NCBI GenBank assembly: GCA_936432065.2
Contig: OW386293.2
Coordinates: forward strand, 107,715,795 to 107,779,794
Direction of reading: 5' to 3'
Source of the DNA: Rutpela maculata
Lineage: Eukaryota > Arthropoda > Insecta > Coleoptera > Cerambycidae
Length of the DNA stretch: 64,000 bases
A program made the position numbers and the translations under genes. Each line of letters starts with the position of its first letter. Position 1 is the stretch's first letter. Of this stretch, positions 1 to 10,855 are shown one piece after another. The notes below the pieces were generated by a model that was not told the DNA's origin, searched no databases, and saw only the letters and a program-made list of their open reading frames with translations.

Positions 1-2
1 AT

Positions 3-203
3 CTGTCTTGGCTAATACCTCCAGAGCAGACAGGCTTCGTTAAAGGACATAGTAGTACTAGACGGCAAATACAGAATTTGCGGAAACTTATAGAGAATGC
101 AAGAAAATATTGCATTCCTGGGCACATTTGTTTCGTAGACTACCGTAAGGCTTTTGAAAATATGGAATGGAACAAACTCAAACAAACTGTGCTGCGTTAT
201 TGA
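3..203 (+). pseudogene. LINE reverse transcriptase fragment
   Basis: Frame 3 reads without a stop from the window edge to TGA at 201-203. The translation contains PEQTGFVKGHSSTRRQI followed by CFVDYRKAFENMEW. These match the fingers/palm start of non-LTR retrotransposon reverse transcriptases: the 'Q.GF..g.st...I..l' block, then the first catalytic-aspartate block 'F.DYRKAFD'. Here the block reads KAFEN, so the usual KAFD aspartate is changed to E while the upstream D of VDYRKAF remains. The piece is cut by the window edge and ends in a stop, so it is a dead fragment. It abuts a LINE of opposite orientation just downstream. The exact clade cannot be set from 67 codons. Confidence 0.75.
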
Positions 204-205
204 AG

Positions 206-352
206 ATGGTTGACAAGTAGATTGTAGATTGTTTAAGGGCTTAGTACCCTTGCATTTACAAAGTATATGTTCTGCAGTCTCAGTTGCACCTTCACAGTAA
301 CTGCATTTGTCATCTTCTGCCATGCCCATGTACTTGAGATAGTGATTGCAAT
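206..352 (-). pseudogene. LINE ORF2 C-terminal piece (3' half of a split LINE)
   Basis: The minus strand encodes CNHYLKYMGMAEDDKCSYC followed by a TAEHILCKC block. This is the CCHC-like knuckle (C-x2-C ... H-x3-C) that closes the ORF2 of Jockey/R1-like LINEs, downstream of RNase H. It is the direct continuation of the LINE at 3321-4570. The hAT element at 353-3320 separates the two parts. Removing the hAT and one copy of ATTGCAAT joins the two reading frames without a shift. Downstream of the knuckle the frame decays near position 206, where the opposite-strand LINE fragment begins. Confidence 0.8.
345..352. repeat. Target-site duplication, left copy (ATTGCAAT)
   Basis: ATTGCAAT lies directly left of the hAT end and recurs at 3321-3328, directly right of the other end. 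Eight base pairs is the standard hAT duplication length. The octamer is itself a perfect palindrome. Confidence 0.9.
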
Positions 353-696
353 CCCGCACCAATTACAGTCCCGCGGGAATAATGTGGGATTGCTTTCAAT
401 CCCGCGGTATCCCGCGGAATCCCGCAATATTTTTTTAGGAATCAATATATCACACATTATTTTGAAAGAAGTACATTTTTCAAAAATATAATATATATTA
501 TTAATAAAAGAAACTTTTGCAATATAATATAAGGTAAAATAAGCTATTAAAAAAAACAACTTACACAAACAAAATATTTATTCTATATATGTATAAAGAA
601 AATGAACTGAAAACAATACTTAATTTCTATATAAAAACAATCATAAGTTAAATATTAAAGTATTTATGGTATAATGAAAAATACTGAACGACACAG

Positions 697-803
697 GGCC
701 GATACGCAAATAACAGACGCGATTGATAGTAAAATCTCGGCTTCGCCTCGATTTTACAAACTTCAATCTTGTCAGTTATTTGATAGTTTGCTACATATCG
801 GCC
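697..803. repeat. Hairpin (palindromic) MITE inside the hAT 3' region
   Basis: The stretch starts GGCCGATACGCAAATAACAG and ends with its imperfect reverse complement, reading ...GTTATTTG...TATCGGCC. The loop region carries CTCGGCTTCGCCTCG between two copies of a GTAAAAT/ATTTTAC arm. It can fold on itself over about 107 bp. There is no coding content. Similar GC-loop hairpins occur at 9806-9935, 10720-10855 and 13736-13857. Confidence 0.6.
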
Positions 804-925
804 TTATGAAGTTAATGACTATAAATGTCCAAAATAACAATAAAAGAAAAATATAATTCATCATGTTAAAATAAAGTTAAAAATCTCTAAAAATGAAAAG
901 AAAATAGTGAAACGATCGTACTTTT

Positions 926-3006
926 TCACGGGGTAGAATTTTGAAAGTATGATCTTAAAAAGCAAAGGCTATTAATGGTTTCATCCCCCAGCCTGGTTCT
1001 TAAAACATTACACAAATATCCTGCTGCTGAAAATGCTCGCTCTGCCTCTACGCTTGTCGGTGGAATTGTCAACAAATACTCATATGCAATACGAAGATAT
1101 TTGCCTTTAATACCTTCGTTTTCAAAAGCGCTCATTTCTTGTTTTAATAAGCTATCTAAATTTATGGAGAGGACCTTCAATTCAGTTACTTGGGAGTCGG
1201 AGTATTCATTTTGTAATTTAATTTCTAATTCCTCTTTTAAGGAGAGAGTAGGTGGAGGTTGCTCTTGGCTTTCATCGGAAATGTTGGAATGGTTGGAATA
1301 TGACGCGTGTCGGACGTACTTAAAATTTCTTCTCCGTGTTGATTATTCAGAACTCTTTCTAATAAGTTTTTTATTTCTTTGCGTATCGTTATTTTTTTAG
1401 GCATTAAAAATGTACTATCCTCTGGATTTTTCAAGTCATTTTCAAATTTTTTTGGATTTTGCAAATAAAGCAATGCTCCAGTTAAGACAGTGCGACGCTT
1501 CCCAATCCTACGACGAAGTGCCACGGTTAAGTTAGTACCCAGACGAGTAGATTGCTTGTCTAGTTTCACCAGTATAAAGAGCAATGTTGTTTCTGCTGTA
1601 ATAAGAGTTGCATCTCTTCTGCACAATACCTCGACACCTAACTTTATTGGTTCTAGACAGGTCTTTAAATCATTTATAGTGGACCACTCTTCTTCCGTGA
1701 ATCGGATTTCCGATTCTAAGTCGATCAAAGCTTTACCTATACATAATCTTAGATTGTAGAAGCGTTCTAATATGTTTGCCAGACTGTTCCAGCGAGTCTT
1801 ACAATCTAAAACTAATTGTAATATTTTATTTTGCTCTTCTTTAACGTATTTCTGCAAAATAAGATCATTTTTTGTTGGTGACCTTCTGAAAATTTTCACA
1901 ACTTTTCGAACTTTTGTAATGAGGTCTTTATAATTTGAAGCTGCTTCTACTGATGGATGAATAGAAGTTACTATTAAACCATCCTCTTCACTGTCGTCAT
2001 CATCAGATATCTCAAACTCAGATTGAGAGGTGTCGCTGGTATCATCACAAATTTCTTGAATTGATTTTTGCTCTTCATCCTCATCCTCGCTACTGTTTGT
2101 ATGATTTTTGTACAAAACGTCGATAACGGCAAGCTGTATGCCATGCGCATAACAAAGTTGCTGAGAACATGGGATAAGCCTCCCAACTTTTATCATCACG
2201 TTTGGTCCATCGGTGGTTACAGCAACAATGTCGTCTTTAATAGTTAGGTTAAAGTTCTTGAGACGCTCTTCAACCATGCTCACGCAATGCTCTGCTGTAC
2301 AGGTACCTTGGATTCGGACTAATCCAAGATTGCAGTGTTTTTTGCTATAGTGTAGATTTATATTTAAATATCTCCGGTTCTTTCGAGATGTCCACTCATC
2401 AAATGTTAATGAAAACTTTCGGTTTTGTATTTGGAGTTTTGTGATTTCATTTACCATATCGACTTTTACCGAATTTGAGAATTTAATGACTATAGATCTT
2501 ATTGTGTTTGAACATGATGGAAGTTTATGGCCACATTTCATAAATAAATGCCTCAAGTCTAAAAATTTGCAGAAGGAATTAAAGGAAAAACCGTCTTTGG
2601 CAGTCATTCGTGATATCATTACTTCCATGGAATTAGCTTTTAAGAAGTAATCACTTATTATTTTGGCCTTTTTCTTTGGTATAACATTTTCATTTTCACC
2701 ATCGTTGTTAGACGAAGTAGAAGGTATTTGAAGAATTTTCTGTGACAGGGACACACTTTGCTGACTCTCACGTAATGACTTTATATCTATACCATGTTTA
2801 CTTTTCAGGTGCGTCACTAATCCTTTTCTTGATCGTTGGCTTATTTTTAAGATCGCAGAACACAGTAAGCATTTAGCGTTTTCTGAATTTTTCCCTTTCA
2901 CAAAGTACTTCCAAACTGTAATCGGCTTATCACTTTCAGTATCAGTGTTTATTTCCACTATCTCCTCGTCATCGCACATTGCGCTATTTGATTGTTTATC
3001 AGACAT
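926..3006 (-). pseudogene. hAT transposase with N-terminal BED zinc finger, one frameshift
   Basis: The likely start is the ATG at 3006 (MSDKQSNS). The frame extends further upstream but the extra residues are a hydrophobic stretch with no family similarity. Residues about 25-75 form a BED finger (WKYF ... CLLCSAIL ... HLKSKHG). Catalytic landmarks of the RNase H-like fold follow: FDEWTSRKN (first D), TTDGPNV (second D), CYAHGIQL, and the TRWNS motif. After a net one-base frameshift near 1320-1345 the third frame continues into the hATC dimerisation domain, ending with SVEAERAFSAAGYLC (third acidic residue) and a stop at 926-928. In total about 690 residues, normal for the family. Apart from the frameshift the gene looks sound, so this copy is recently dead or dead by one change. 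Confidence 0.85.
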
Positions 3007-3320
3007 ATTTATTTCACAAGTAGTAGTACTACTACTACAGACAACAGTAACACACACAATAAAATGTAAAAACAGAATTACGAAGCACGCTGGAACAAGA
3101 ATAAACGCGCATGAAACATATAAGACACTGGAGGACTGAAGAAGCAAATGTTTGCCCATGCATCAGTGGTGGGGTGGTCGTGCCAGTTCGTACCTCGTAC
3201 ATTTTCACACGCGCACGCAACCCCGCAAATCCCGCGGGATCCCTCAGATCTGATTTGATATTTTTGTGGATCAATAAAATAGCGCGGATCCCGCGGGATT
3301 GTGGGATCCCGCTTTGCGGG

Positions 3321-3328
3321 ATTGCAAT
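3321..3328. repeat. Target-site duplication, right copy (ATTGCAAT)
   Basis: Second copy of the octamer, immediately after the hAT end TTTGCGGG. See 345-352. Confidence 0.9.
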
Positions 3329-4570
3329 CCTTAACTTGAGATGATGTCTCAAGGGGCAATGTGATGAGCCTTATCGGACTTTTCAAGTTCGAGAAGCCTT
3401 GTGGCCTTGTGGCAATCTTTGTTGAATATATTATAAACCTTTTCGCTTGTCTTTAGCCTGGAGTATTCCTCCAGTAGGACTTCTTTTGTTCCTTTTCCCA
3501 TTTTTGGACTTCCTCCGTTAAGCCACAGAACAGTTCTGGTCCAAACAATGGGGCTTCAGCCCCTTTTCTTGCAAGGCTGTCAGCTAATTCGTTGCCTTAT
3601 ATTCCCTCATGCCCTGGCACCCACATCAAGGTAGCCTTGTTGTTTTTTGCCAGTTGCTTTAGGGATTGTCTGCATTCCCAGGCAATTTTAGGCTCGAAGA
3701 TATAAGACCTGAGAACCTTTAGTGCTGCCTGGCTATCTGAAAGTATATAGATCTTTGTCCTTCGAGTCCCTCTATTTAGGCGTCCTTGAGCACACTGATG
3801 TATAGCACACACCAACCCCTTCGTCCATCTTGGATCCATCTTGGATCCATCTGCGTACTAGATGTGTGACTCTTTCTCCAACCGCAGTACTCGCCCGACA
3901 ACTTTCAATGAGCATATTAAACGGGCGGTCAAAGTCATGCTTGATTGGCATTTAGTCAGTAGGTTTGATCATGGATTCAAATCGGATTAGCTCCAGAATC
4001 CTTAAGTGACCGACCCGGTCACCTAGTCTGAATTTAAGTGCCTGATGCAGCCTTAGGGCACTAAGTTTTGTCTCCTTCCTCACATGCAAATGCAGAGGAA
4101 GTAAGTCCAGCATTGTCTCCATAGCTGCTGTGGGAAAGAGCGCATTGCTCCTTGTAGTCCCCAAACAGGCAAGGCGTTGCAGTTTCTGCAACTTTCCTTG
4201 TGCTATTTTCTCTTCTGTTTTTGGCCACCATATACATGATGCATAGGTCACCATGGGTCTGACAATCGAAAGGTAGGACCAATGTATCATGTTTGGCTTC
4301 AGACCCCAAGTCTTAGCAAACGGCCTACGGCACGTCCAAATAGCCGTGGTCGCTTTGGTAAGTGTTCTTTCTAAGTGCGAGTTCCAGGTAAGTTTTTGGT
4401 CCAGGATTACTCCTATATACTTGATTTCACTGGAAAAATTCAGTACTGTTCCATTTAACATAGGAGCTTTCAAATTTGGTTTCCTCCTTTCGGTGAATGG
4501 AACAATAACTGTTTTGCTCGTATTGACACTAAGGCCCTCTGACGAGCAGCAGTTGACAACTAAATATCTA
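3321..4570 (-). pseudogene. LINE ORF2 remnant: reverse transcriptase thumb plus RNase H (5' part of split LINE)
   Basis: Read on the minus strand from 4570, the order is: GLSVNTSKTVIVPFTERRK and IKYIGVILDQKLTWNSHL (end of the palm and thumb of a non-LTR reverse transcriptase); the block MVTYASCIWWP; an RNase H domain with ILSDSQAALKVL and MWVPGHEGI (about 3597-3840); and a linker running into the knuckle at 206-352. The presence of RNase H and the C-terminal CCHC-like knuckle fits the Jockey/R1-like clades. The catalytic Y-x-D-D region is absent, so the copy is truncated at its 5' side near 4570. Stops interrupt the frame after the RNase H domain at about 3597 and again near 3455. It is not functional. 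Confidence 0.85.
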
Positions 4571-4902
4571 GTCTTTATTATTCCCCGTCTGTATGAAGAA
4601 AACTCCGCTTTTGCGAAAATAGATAACACTAACTCCGACAAATGTAAAGCTGGTAAAAGTGTCAAGGTGTTCTGTCTTTAGGATCTATAATGAATACGAG
4701 ACGTATAGGCAGAATCAAGATTTTTTTAATTTGAGATTTGCAGAAAATACCACTAGCAGATGATGGTTGCGACAACCAAGAATGATTTGATACACTGTTG
4801 GACAAAGCTCTGATTATGGTTTAAGTATAAATTAGTAAATTGCAACAAAATAAAAATTATGATTGTAGACAGAGCATCTACAATCATAATTTTCGTCACA
4901 TC
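4571..4902. other. Unassigned stretch with a short perfect hairpin
   Basis: No gene is seen. At 4853-4893 lies a hairpin with 17 bp perfect arms (AAAATTATGATTGTAGA and its complement) around a 7-base loop, directly next to the end of the hAT-like element at 4903. Confidence 0.5.
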
Positions 4903-6012
4903 CAGGGGCGGCTTAAGGGCCGGGCAACCCGGGCGGCTACCCAGGGCGCCAAACTGAGGCGAAAAACTGTTTTAATTTTCTTTATTGTACCCTTTTTAAT
5001 TTAACACGAGTTAATCATCGAAAAATAAAGCTTCAATTTGACTATGATTCATATGGCGAACCTGCTCTGTGGATCTTAAAAAGGCATTCAGAACAACTTT
5101 TTGTTCCACGTATCAGACTGTGCCGTCATGTCACTGGATGAACGATTTATCCAACCACATGCATAATGATATTTGGTTTTATTTACCATATTGAAAGTCG
5201 GGAAAAGGATGAACTCTTACAAAATTTCAGACTGTCTATCAGCACTAAATGACGCGAGCCATTGTGACATTGATGGTGTGCAACTGCATCAAGAACTTTT
5301 AGTGTTACTTTCTTTATTTCCCGACAAAACTGTAAATGACCCATTGGATGTATTAAAGTACATCATTCAACAGCCTCAGTGAAAACATTTCAAATGTAAC
5401 AGTGGAGCTCCGAATACTACCTTCCCTTCCTGTGTGGGAGAATGAAGCTAAAACTTAGTATAAGGCTAGTTGAAATAGACAACGTCACAGAGAACGGTTT
5501 AGTGAAACTAGCAATGATGGCCATCGAATATGACGAGATGGACGCTGAGTTGATCATCTATTTCTAGGCAGAAAAGAAGGCCCGCAAAGTGCACTTTTCA
5601 TAAACTATAACTGATGTTCTTCGAATATAAATTTTGTAAGGTAGACATAGACCAAATAATACACGGTTAACTAATTATTTAATCGTGCTATTTTTCGGAT
5701 TAACATCCACAGCTGCTTCGCTATATTTTATATACGCTCATGAGAAGAAGAAACTGCTTTTAATGAGCTTTAGTTTTGACTATTTACCAACAGTAAAAAT
5801 TCAGGCTATCTAGAAAAAGAATTTATTGTATACACATATCTCTTACTCCATGTGTTATAAGTCAAAAAGTAGTGATCGCACTGTTCGAAGGGATATCCTT
5901 GCACTTTCTAGACTTTAGTATGTAGTACGTCCTTAAAATTCTCGTAGTTATCTCACGCGGGCGCCGAAAAGCAATCTCGCCCGGGTGGAAAATTTACCTG
6001 GAGCCGCCCCTG
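4903..6012. mobile_element. Decayed hAT-like transposon with CAGGGGCGGCT ends
   Basis: The left end reads CAGGGGCGGCT and the right end reads AGCCGCCCCTG, a perfect 11 bp inverted repeat with the CAGGGG start common in hAT elements. A GC-rich subterminal zone follows on both sides (CCCGGGCGG near 4928, CGCCCGGGTGG near 5975). The flanking octamers GTCACATC and GTCATCTA agree at 5 of 8 positions, compatible with an old duplication but not proof of one. The 1.1 kb body holds a degraded transposase C-terminus (5173-5575), so this is an internally deleted copy. Confidence 0.75.
5173..5575 (+). pseudogene. hAT transposase C-terminal remnant (hATC region)
   Basis: The plus strand encodes a 69-residue open stretch ending YIIQQPQ, and after stops and shifts it continues with pieces reading ENISNVTVELRILP and LAMMAIEYDEMDAELI. 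This order resembles the end of hAT transposases of the ZMYM/DUF4371-like group, where a 'lyP.l..ll.ill.lPvs.a..ERsFS...' block is followed by 'l..LaiLsIE.d.a..id...li..Fa'. The conserved S-x-x-E-R-x-F-S box itself is not recognisable here. The gene is broken several times. The assignment rests on overall similarity and on the hAT-type ends around it. Confidence 0.5.
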
Positions 6013-6184
6013 GTCATCTATTTGGTGATTTTCATTTGAAAACCACCAAATAGATGATGATGAGACCTTGCGCCTAACAGGCAGCTATGATAGCTGACGT
6101 GAGGCTGCTGAACGTTCTACACAGCAAAAGGAAGGATAATTAATTGAATGAATTACAAATCGTCTGTCAAAACGTTGTAGGCGA

Positions 6185-7744
6185 GGAGCCGATGACACTG
6201 AAAGCCCCGTCATAGCGGAATCGAAATTTTTTTATGTGAATTGATAGTTGAAAATTATACGAACAAAATAAGTTTGGTATGCGTAGATTTAAAAAGCCGA
6301 AAAATTGTTGAAAAAAAATTAATTATTATAAAAATGCAATAATGTTTTACTGTCATCGCGGATATTGATTATTTGTAGTATATTCGATAGAAAATTTCGA
6401 ACTCTCGAAAAAAATTACGCAAACCACTTTATTTGGTCGGACGGGTCTGGCATACTTATTTGAAGTGTGTGAAAGGGGATAAAACTTCTCCATCATCACG
6501 TGCAAACTTTTTTTTTGTTTCATTCGTTTCGATGTGAGCTTTAAAAATATCTTGGTATATGAGCCCAAAAACTGCCAGAAGTATCCGGCATACCAACTTA
6601 ATTGCATCGTCTCGATTCACATCTATTACAAAAAGTGGTACGTTAAATAAATTTGTTTTGGAGTAAAAGTTTTTATAGAATAAAATGTCTTATTCCTTAC
6701 TTAGATTTAAAATTATATGAGGATAAATATGATCAAAGGAATTATAGGAAAATGTTTATTCTAGATGATTCAAACAATAAAATAAAGTTGATATAATTAA
6801 CAAGAGTGTATGCCCAAGCTTAGTATATTTATTAATAATCATCAGAGACATTATTTGTCGATTTGGCTGTACTTTGTATCTGTGGGTAGTAAGTTCCATT
6901 ATCTTCCCTTTTCTGATATACAATAATTTTCAAGATGCATAAAATTAAAATAAATACATTTTATTTGTTGTGAGAGAGAGTATCACTTATTTGTTCCAAT
7001 GGGATAAAAAGAGGCAGAGGTAGAGAGGTACGTCCATATGGCGGGTTGCATGATTATGAAATTGGCCTCACTTGTTTGCTATTTCGCGTCCCTTCCATTA
7101 TTTGTCTAGTTCAATGCGAAACATTCGACACTTATAAACTAAACTGTCTTATGTATATAAAAAAACATGAAACAAAAGTAATTTTACAAGAAACAGGATT
7201 AATATTGATGTAATATACGAGATTATAATAATTATAAAACAAGAGTAGTTTCACAAGAAGCATTTATCCAAAACACATTTATTTCACGTACTACTTTTTG
7301 TAACAGATGTGAATCGAGACCATGCAATAAAGCTGGTATGCCGTATACTTCCGGCAGTTTGAGCCCGCGTACCAAGATATTTTTAAAGATCACATCGAAA
7401 CGAACAAAACAAAAAAAAAGTTTGCACGTGATAATGGAGAAATTTTATCCCCTTTCACACAATTCAAATAGGTATACCAGACCCGTCCGGCCAAATAAAG
7501 TGGTTTGCGTAATTTTTTTCTGAAAGAGTACGGAAATTTTTATCGAATACACTACAAATAATCATTATCCGCGATGACAGTAAAACATTATTGCATTTTT
7601 ATAATAACTATTTTTTTTAAACATTTTTTCGGCTTTTTAAATCTACGCATACCAAGCTTATTTTGTTCATATAATTTTTAACTATCAATTCACATAAAAA
7701 ATTTTCGATTCCGCTACGACGGGGCTTTCAGTGTCACCGGCTCC
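6185..7744. mobile_element. Foldback element with about 480 bp inverted arms
   Basis: Positions 6185-6665 and 7265-7744 are reverse complements at high identity. The outer ends read GGAGCC(G/A)(G/A)TGACACTGAAAG; the inner ends are near CTCGATTCACATCT. The 600 bp between the arms is unique and AT-rich. No clear target duplication was found beside the ends. Each arm holds an open frame reading outward-to-inward in mirror image (6353-6607 minus, 7338-7523 plus), sharing SLHV.MEKFYPLSH and RPVRPNKVVCVIFF. No transposase was seen. Long arms without a gene suggest a non-autonomous foldback; the autonomous partner is unknown. Confidence 0.8.
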
Positions 7745-9805
7745 GGGACTATTGTCAATGGGAAGCAGATAAATTTGTCTTCTCGTCATCTTATTCTATC
7801 CCAAAACACCCAAATTTTATTTGAAATATTTTTCTATTTGATTTCATTTCAGAAATGTAGGTTTTCGGTGAAAAGGAAAACTAATTTAACCTTTAAATAA
7901 CCTTGAACACATTCTCTTAATCAAAAACAAGTTATGCTGTTCTTTTTCGCGACATTTTGACACATTTTTTTTCTAAAATATGTTATTTTCTAGATATACT
8001 GACATCTCTACTTAAATGCCTCAACCGTTATTCAACCGAAATTTTTAATAATAGATTTTTCATTCTTCACTACATTTAGAGCCATAATTCGTACTTCCTA
8101 CAGAGCTGGGACATAAATAATTTTTTGTAGAGAACGCCTCCCCCTTGGCAACTACATCGCCATATTTTCCCAAAGAAATATTATTTTCATTAGAAGTTTG
8201 AATGAAATAAAGTGTCCTAATAATCTAAAAAAGGCGGCGATGTAATATGTGTATAAATTACGTCTATGGCTTCAACTTTTACTGACTGTTTGCCGGAATA
8301 GACGACTTCCTCTCAGTGGAGTCACAACGTCGCGAAACTTTATTTACCGTATTCTAAAAGATATCTCGTCATTTTTCAACTAACTTTTTTATATTGTCGA
8401 GTGTTTCTATGTAAATAGGAATACTATTATAGTTATATTCTCTTCCACGTAGTATTTACTTAATCGGTAGTTCTATATCATATCATCCAGACTCGGAAAT
8501 TTGAGATGTTTTATACGTGGAGATGGTTTTGTTTTATTTAGCGTTCTCAAAACATTTCCAGAGTATTTATAGAACTGTTTTTCTTGCTAGTATTTTGATA
8601 GATACTGCTAATATAAAGTACAGAGTTTTTAGGAACATAAAATAATCTCGCGTTGTGTAAATTAATTGCATATTTATTTTATTAACTAGGTACTACACAA
8701 CAGAGGATTCTAATTACAGGGTAGAAGTAGAAGAAGTGCTCACAAGTATTAAAATCTGATGACATATTTAGATTTCGCATAAAATTCTGCATCGACTGAT
8801 ACGTCACACAGTGGGAAAAAAGACCTGTCAAGATTGCATGTTTTTGCAATTTTTTCGGCTCCGAAATGTAAGCTGTTTTTTGTTATTTTTCGCAGATATC
8901 TCCGAAACGGTGGGAGTTAGCTCGAAATAAAAAACAAGGTCAAACGAGTTTTTCTACTACGAGTCTTTTGCTACCATCAGAATTTTGATTTTTTTTTTTT
9001 CGTTTCGGAAATAACTACTGAAATGTTGACCATGTACGGCAAAAAATCGCAAATTTTGAGCTTCTACAGTTGGCAACTACTCCAAAAGACTACCCTAGTT
9101 AATTTAAATAGAATTAAATTTGCTAAAACATTTTTTTTATTTTTTGAATTTCGACAAAAATGAAGGAATTAGAAGTGGCGGGATTTGGGACTTTTTTTTT
9201 CCGGTAAAATTTCTCCATTTTGTTACCGTAATTAATCGGTAATGAACTGAAATCGATCTCATATACGATATTCCCTCAATATCATGTACTTATTTGACAC
9301 TTCGTTAATCGTGGCTCTTCGAAGCAAAGGTTTCTGAGAAAAAATATTTTTTTAAGATTTACATACACTTTAGGAAAACGTGTAATTTCCTACATTTCCT
9401 CGAATATCTCGATAATTATCGTTTTTTTTTTAGAAAAATTTGTAGACAGCTTATGTAAAGGGAATTGATTGAGCTTTCCGACGCTTTTTAAATTTTTTCT
9501 CTGACATAAAAAACAAGAATTTTGACCGAATATGCGTTCCGGGCTATTGCAGTTCGCGGAGAAGTTTCGCATTTTCCGCCACGGAATATTAATCTACAAA
9601 GCTTTTTTTGTCTACAAGCAGTTTATGCACTATTTCGATTAAAAGTCACATTCTACCTCCACTTAAAGGTCGCTAAATCTTTGAAGACAACAAATAAAAA
9701 AGGGTGTACAAAAATTAAATTTTACAGTTAAGTTTATTAATAAACAAACTGAGTAATTAAACAAAACTTTCTCAATTTAATATTTATTGTTATAATCGTA
9801 GATAA
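7745..9805. other. Unassigned AT-rich intergenic stretch
   Basis: No gene or complete element was recognised. At 8813 the word CACAGTGGG begins a repeat-like segment with CATTTTTGCAA and a TCTCCGAAACGG motif. The same terminal word occurs, inverted, near 47065. Short open frames here show no family resemblance. Confidence 0.4.
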
Positions 9806-9935
9806 AGTATAGTATTCAACTTGCGGTAATGGTAATAACTCACTTGATGAATTACAACACTCGCCTTCGGCTCGTGCTGTAAACTTCATCTGCGTGAGTT
9901 ATTACCTACATTACCGCTCGTTGAATAATATACTA
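9806..9935. repeat. Hairpin MITE with GCCTTCGGCTCG loop
   Basis: The left arm reads TAGTATTCAAC..GCGGTAATG.TAATAACTCAC and the right arm is its imperfect complement ending GTTGAATAATATACTA. The centre reads CACTCGCCTTCGGCTCGTG. About 130 bp in all. The arms pair almost throughout, so the unit is a single long hairpin with no coding content. Confidence 0.65.
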
Positions 9936-10426
9936 TTATTATATGTTTTTGCGGGTCGCTGATTACGAAAAAGAAAATATTATTTGGCCCAAAAGTGGAA
10001 CCATTTTTAGTTATGGGGCATTTTTGGGCATTTTTTGTAGTTTTCTGCGATTTTTCATCCTAAAAATATTTTTTACTATATAATTTTTTATATCAGTTTT
10101 TTTTGGGTTGCTAATTACGAATAAAATAGTTCTTTGACGCAAAAGTGGACCTCTTTTTAGTTGTTTGACATTTTTGAGGCATTTTGGCAGTTTTCAGCGA
10201 TTTTTCGATCTAAAAATATTATATTATTCTATTATTCTTGCCTTGATAAACATTTAAGTTATTTGCAGAAAAATTTACTATGATCTTATGAATACAATTA
10301 TTTTTTTAATACATACTACTATAATATTAAAAAAATTTAAATTCGAAAAGTCCCAGAAAATTATTAAAAAAGCCCTATAAATAAAAATGGGACTACTTTC
10401 TCTGGGCAAACAACTATTTAGTGTGT

Positions 10427-10715
10427 CCTACAAGTCTGTTATTTTACAATAACCACCCTATTTTGAGATACATTAAATGAAAAATAACGCCCTAGGGCAT
10501 TATAAAATTATAATACAACCCAAAACAAGCAAATTATGATAGCGTTATTGACAAACAAAATGCGTTGCTATGCAACGGCGGCGTTTACAAACAATTTTGA
10601 TTTTTACTCTCTTTTAAATCAAATCGTTCTGAACATAATAGATGTCAAATTAATAAATCGTAAATGTCAAAATAAAAAAATTCGAATTAAATAACAGACT
10701 TGCAGGACATTAAGC
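10427..10715. mobile_element. Small inverted-repeat element (MITE) nested in the foldback
   Basis: The ends read GTCCTACAAGTCTGTTATTT and, inverted, AAATAACAGACTTGCAGGAC, differing at one position over 20 bp. The 289 bp body is non-coding and contains GGCGTTTACAAACAA-type low-complexity sequence. No target duplication could be fixed. It lies in the centre of the larger foldback. Confidence 0.55.
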
Positions 10716-10719
10716 GTTG

Positions 10720-10855
10720 AAGGCACCACGGGTGTTATAGGATAATGACGCCCTCGGTCGACGTACATTCCCTCGGGCCAGAGGCCCTCGGGATTGTACA
10801 ATGCCGACCTCGGTGCGTTATTATCTTTATAACATCCTTGGTACCTTAATAACTA
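10720..10855. repeat. GC-rich hairpin
   Basis: The arms GGTGTTATA.GATAAT.ACGC.CTCGG and CCGA.CTCGGTGCGTTATTATC.TTATAACA pair around the core TCCCTCGGGCCAGAGGCCCTCGGGA. It has the same design as the hairpins at 9806-9935 and 13736-13857, though the sequence differs. Confidence 0.55.

Larger units (their letters stand above)
353..3320 (-). mobile_element. hAT DNA transposon, nearly complete, inserted in a LINE
   Basis: The element is 2968 bp, begins CCCGCACC and ends TTTGCGGG, and is flanked by the 8 bp duplication ATTGCAAT. The strict terminal inverted repeat is short (CCCGC/GCGGG). Both subterminal regions are packed with the palindromic word ATCCCGCGGGAT and variants (about 372-415 on the left, 3222-3310 on the right), much more GC-rich than the surroundings; such words are typical of transposase binding sites. 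It carries one BED-finger transposase gene on the minus strand (926-3006). A small hairpin element (697-803) sits between the gene end and the left terminus. Intact ends and an exact duplication suggest a fairly recent insertion. Confidence 0.9.

Noticed and set aside
3007..3159. N-terminal extension of the hAT transposase upstream of 3006
   Set aside because: The 51 extra residues are hydrophobic and Cys-rich with no family counterpart; the ATG at 3006 precedes the BED finger at a usual distance.
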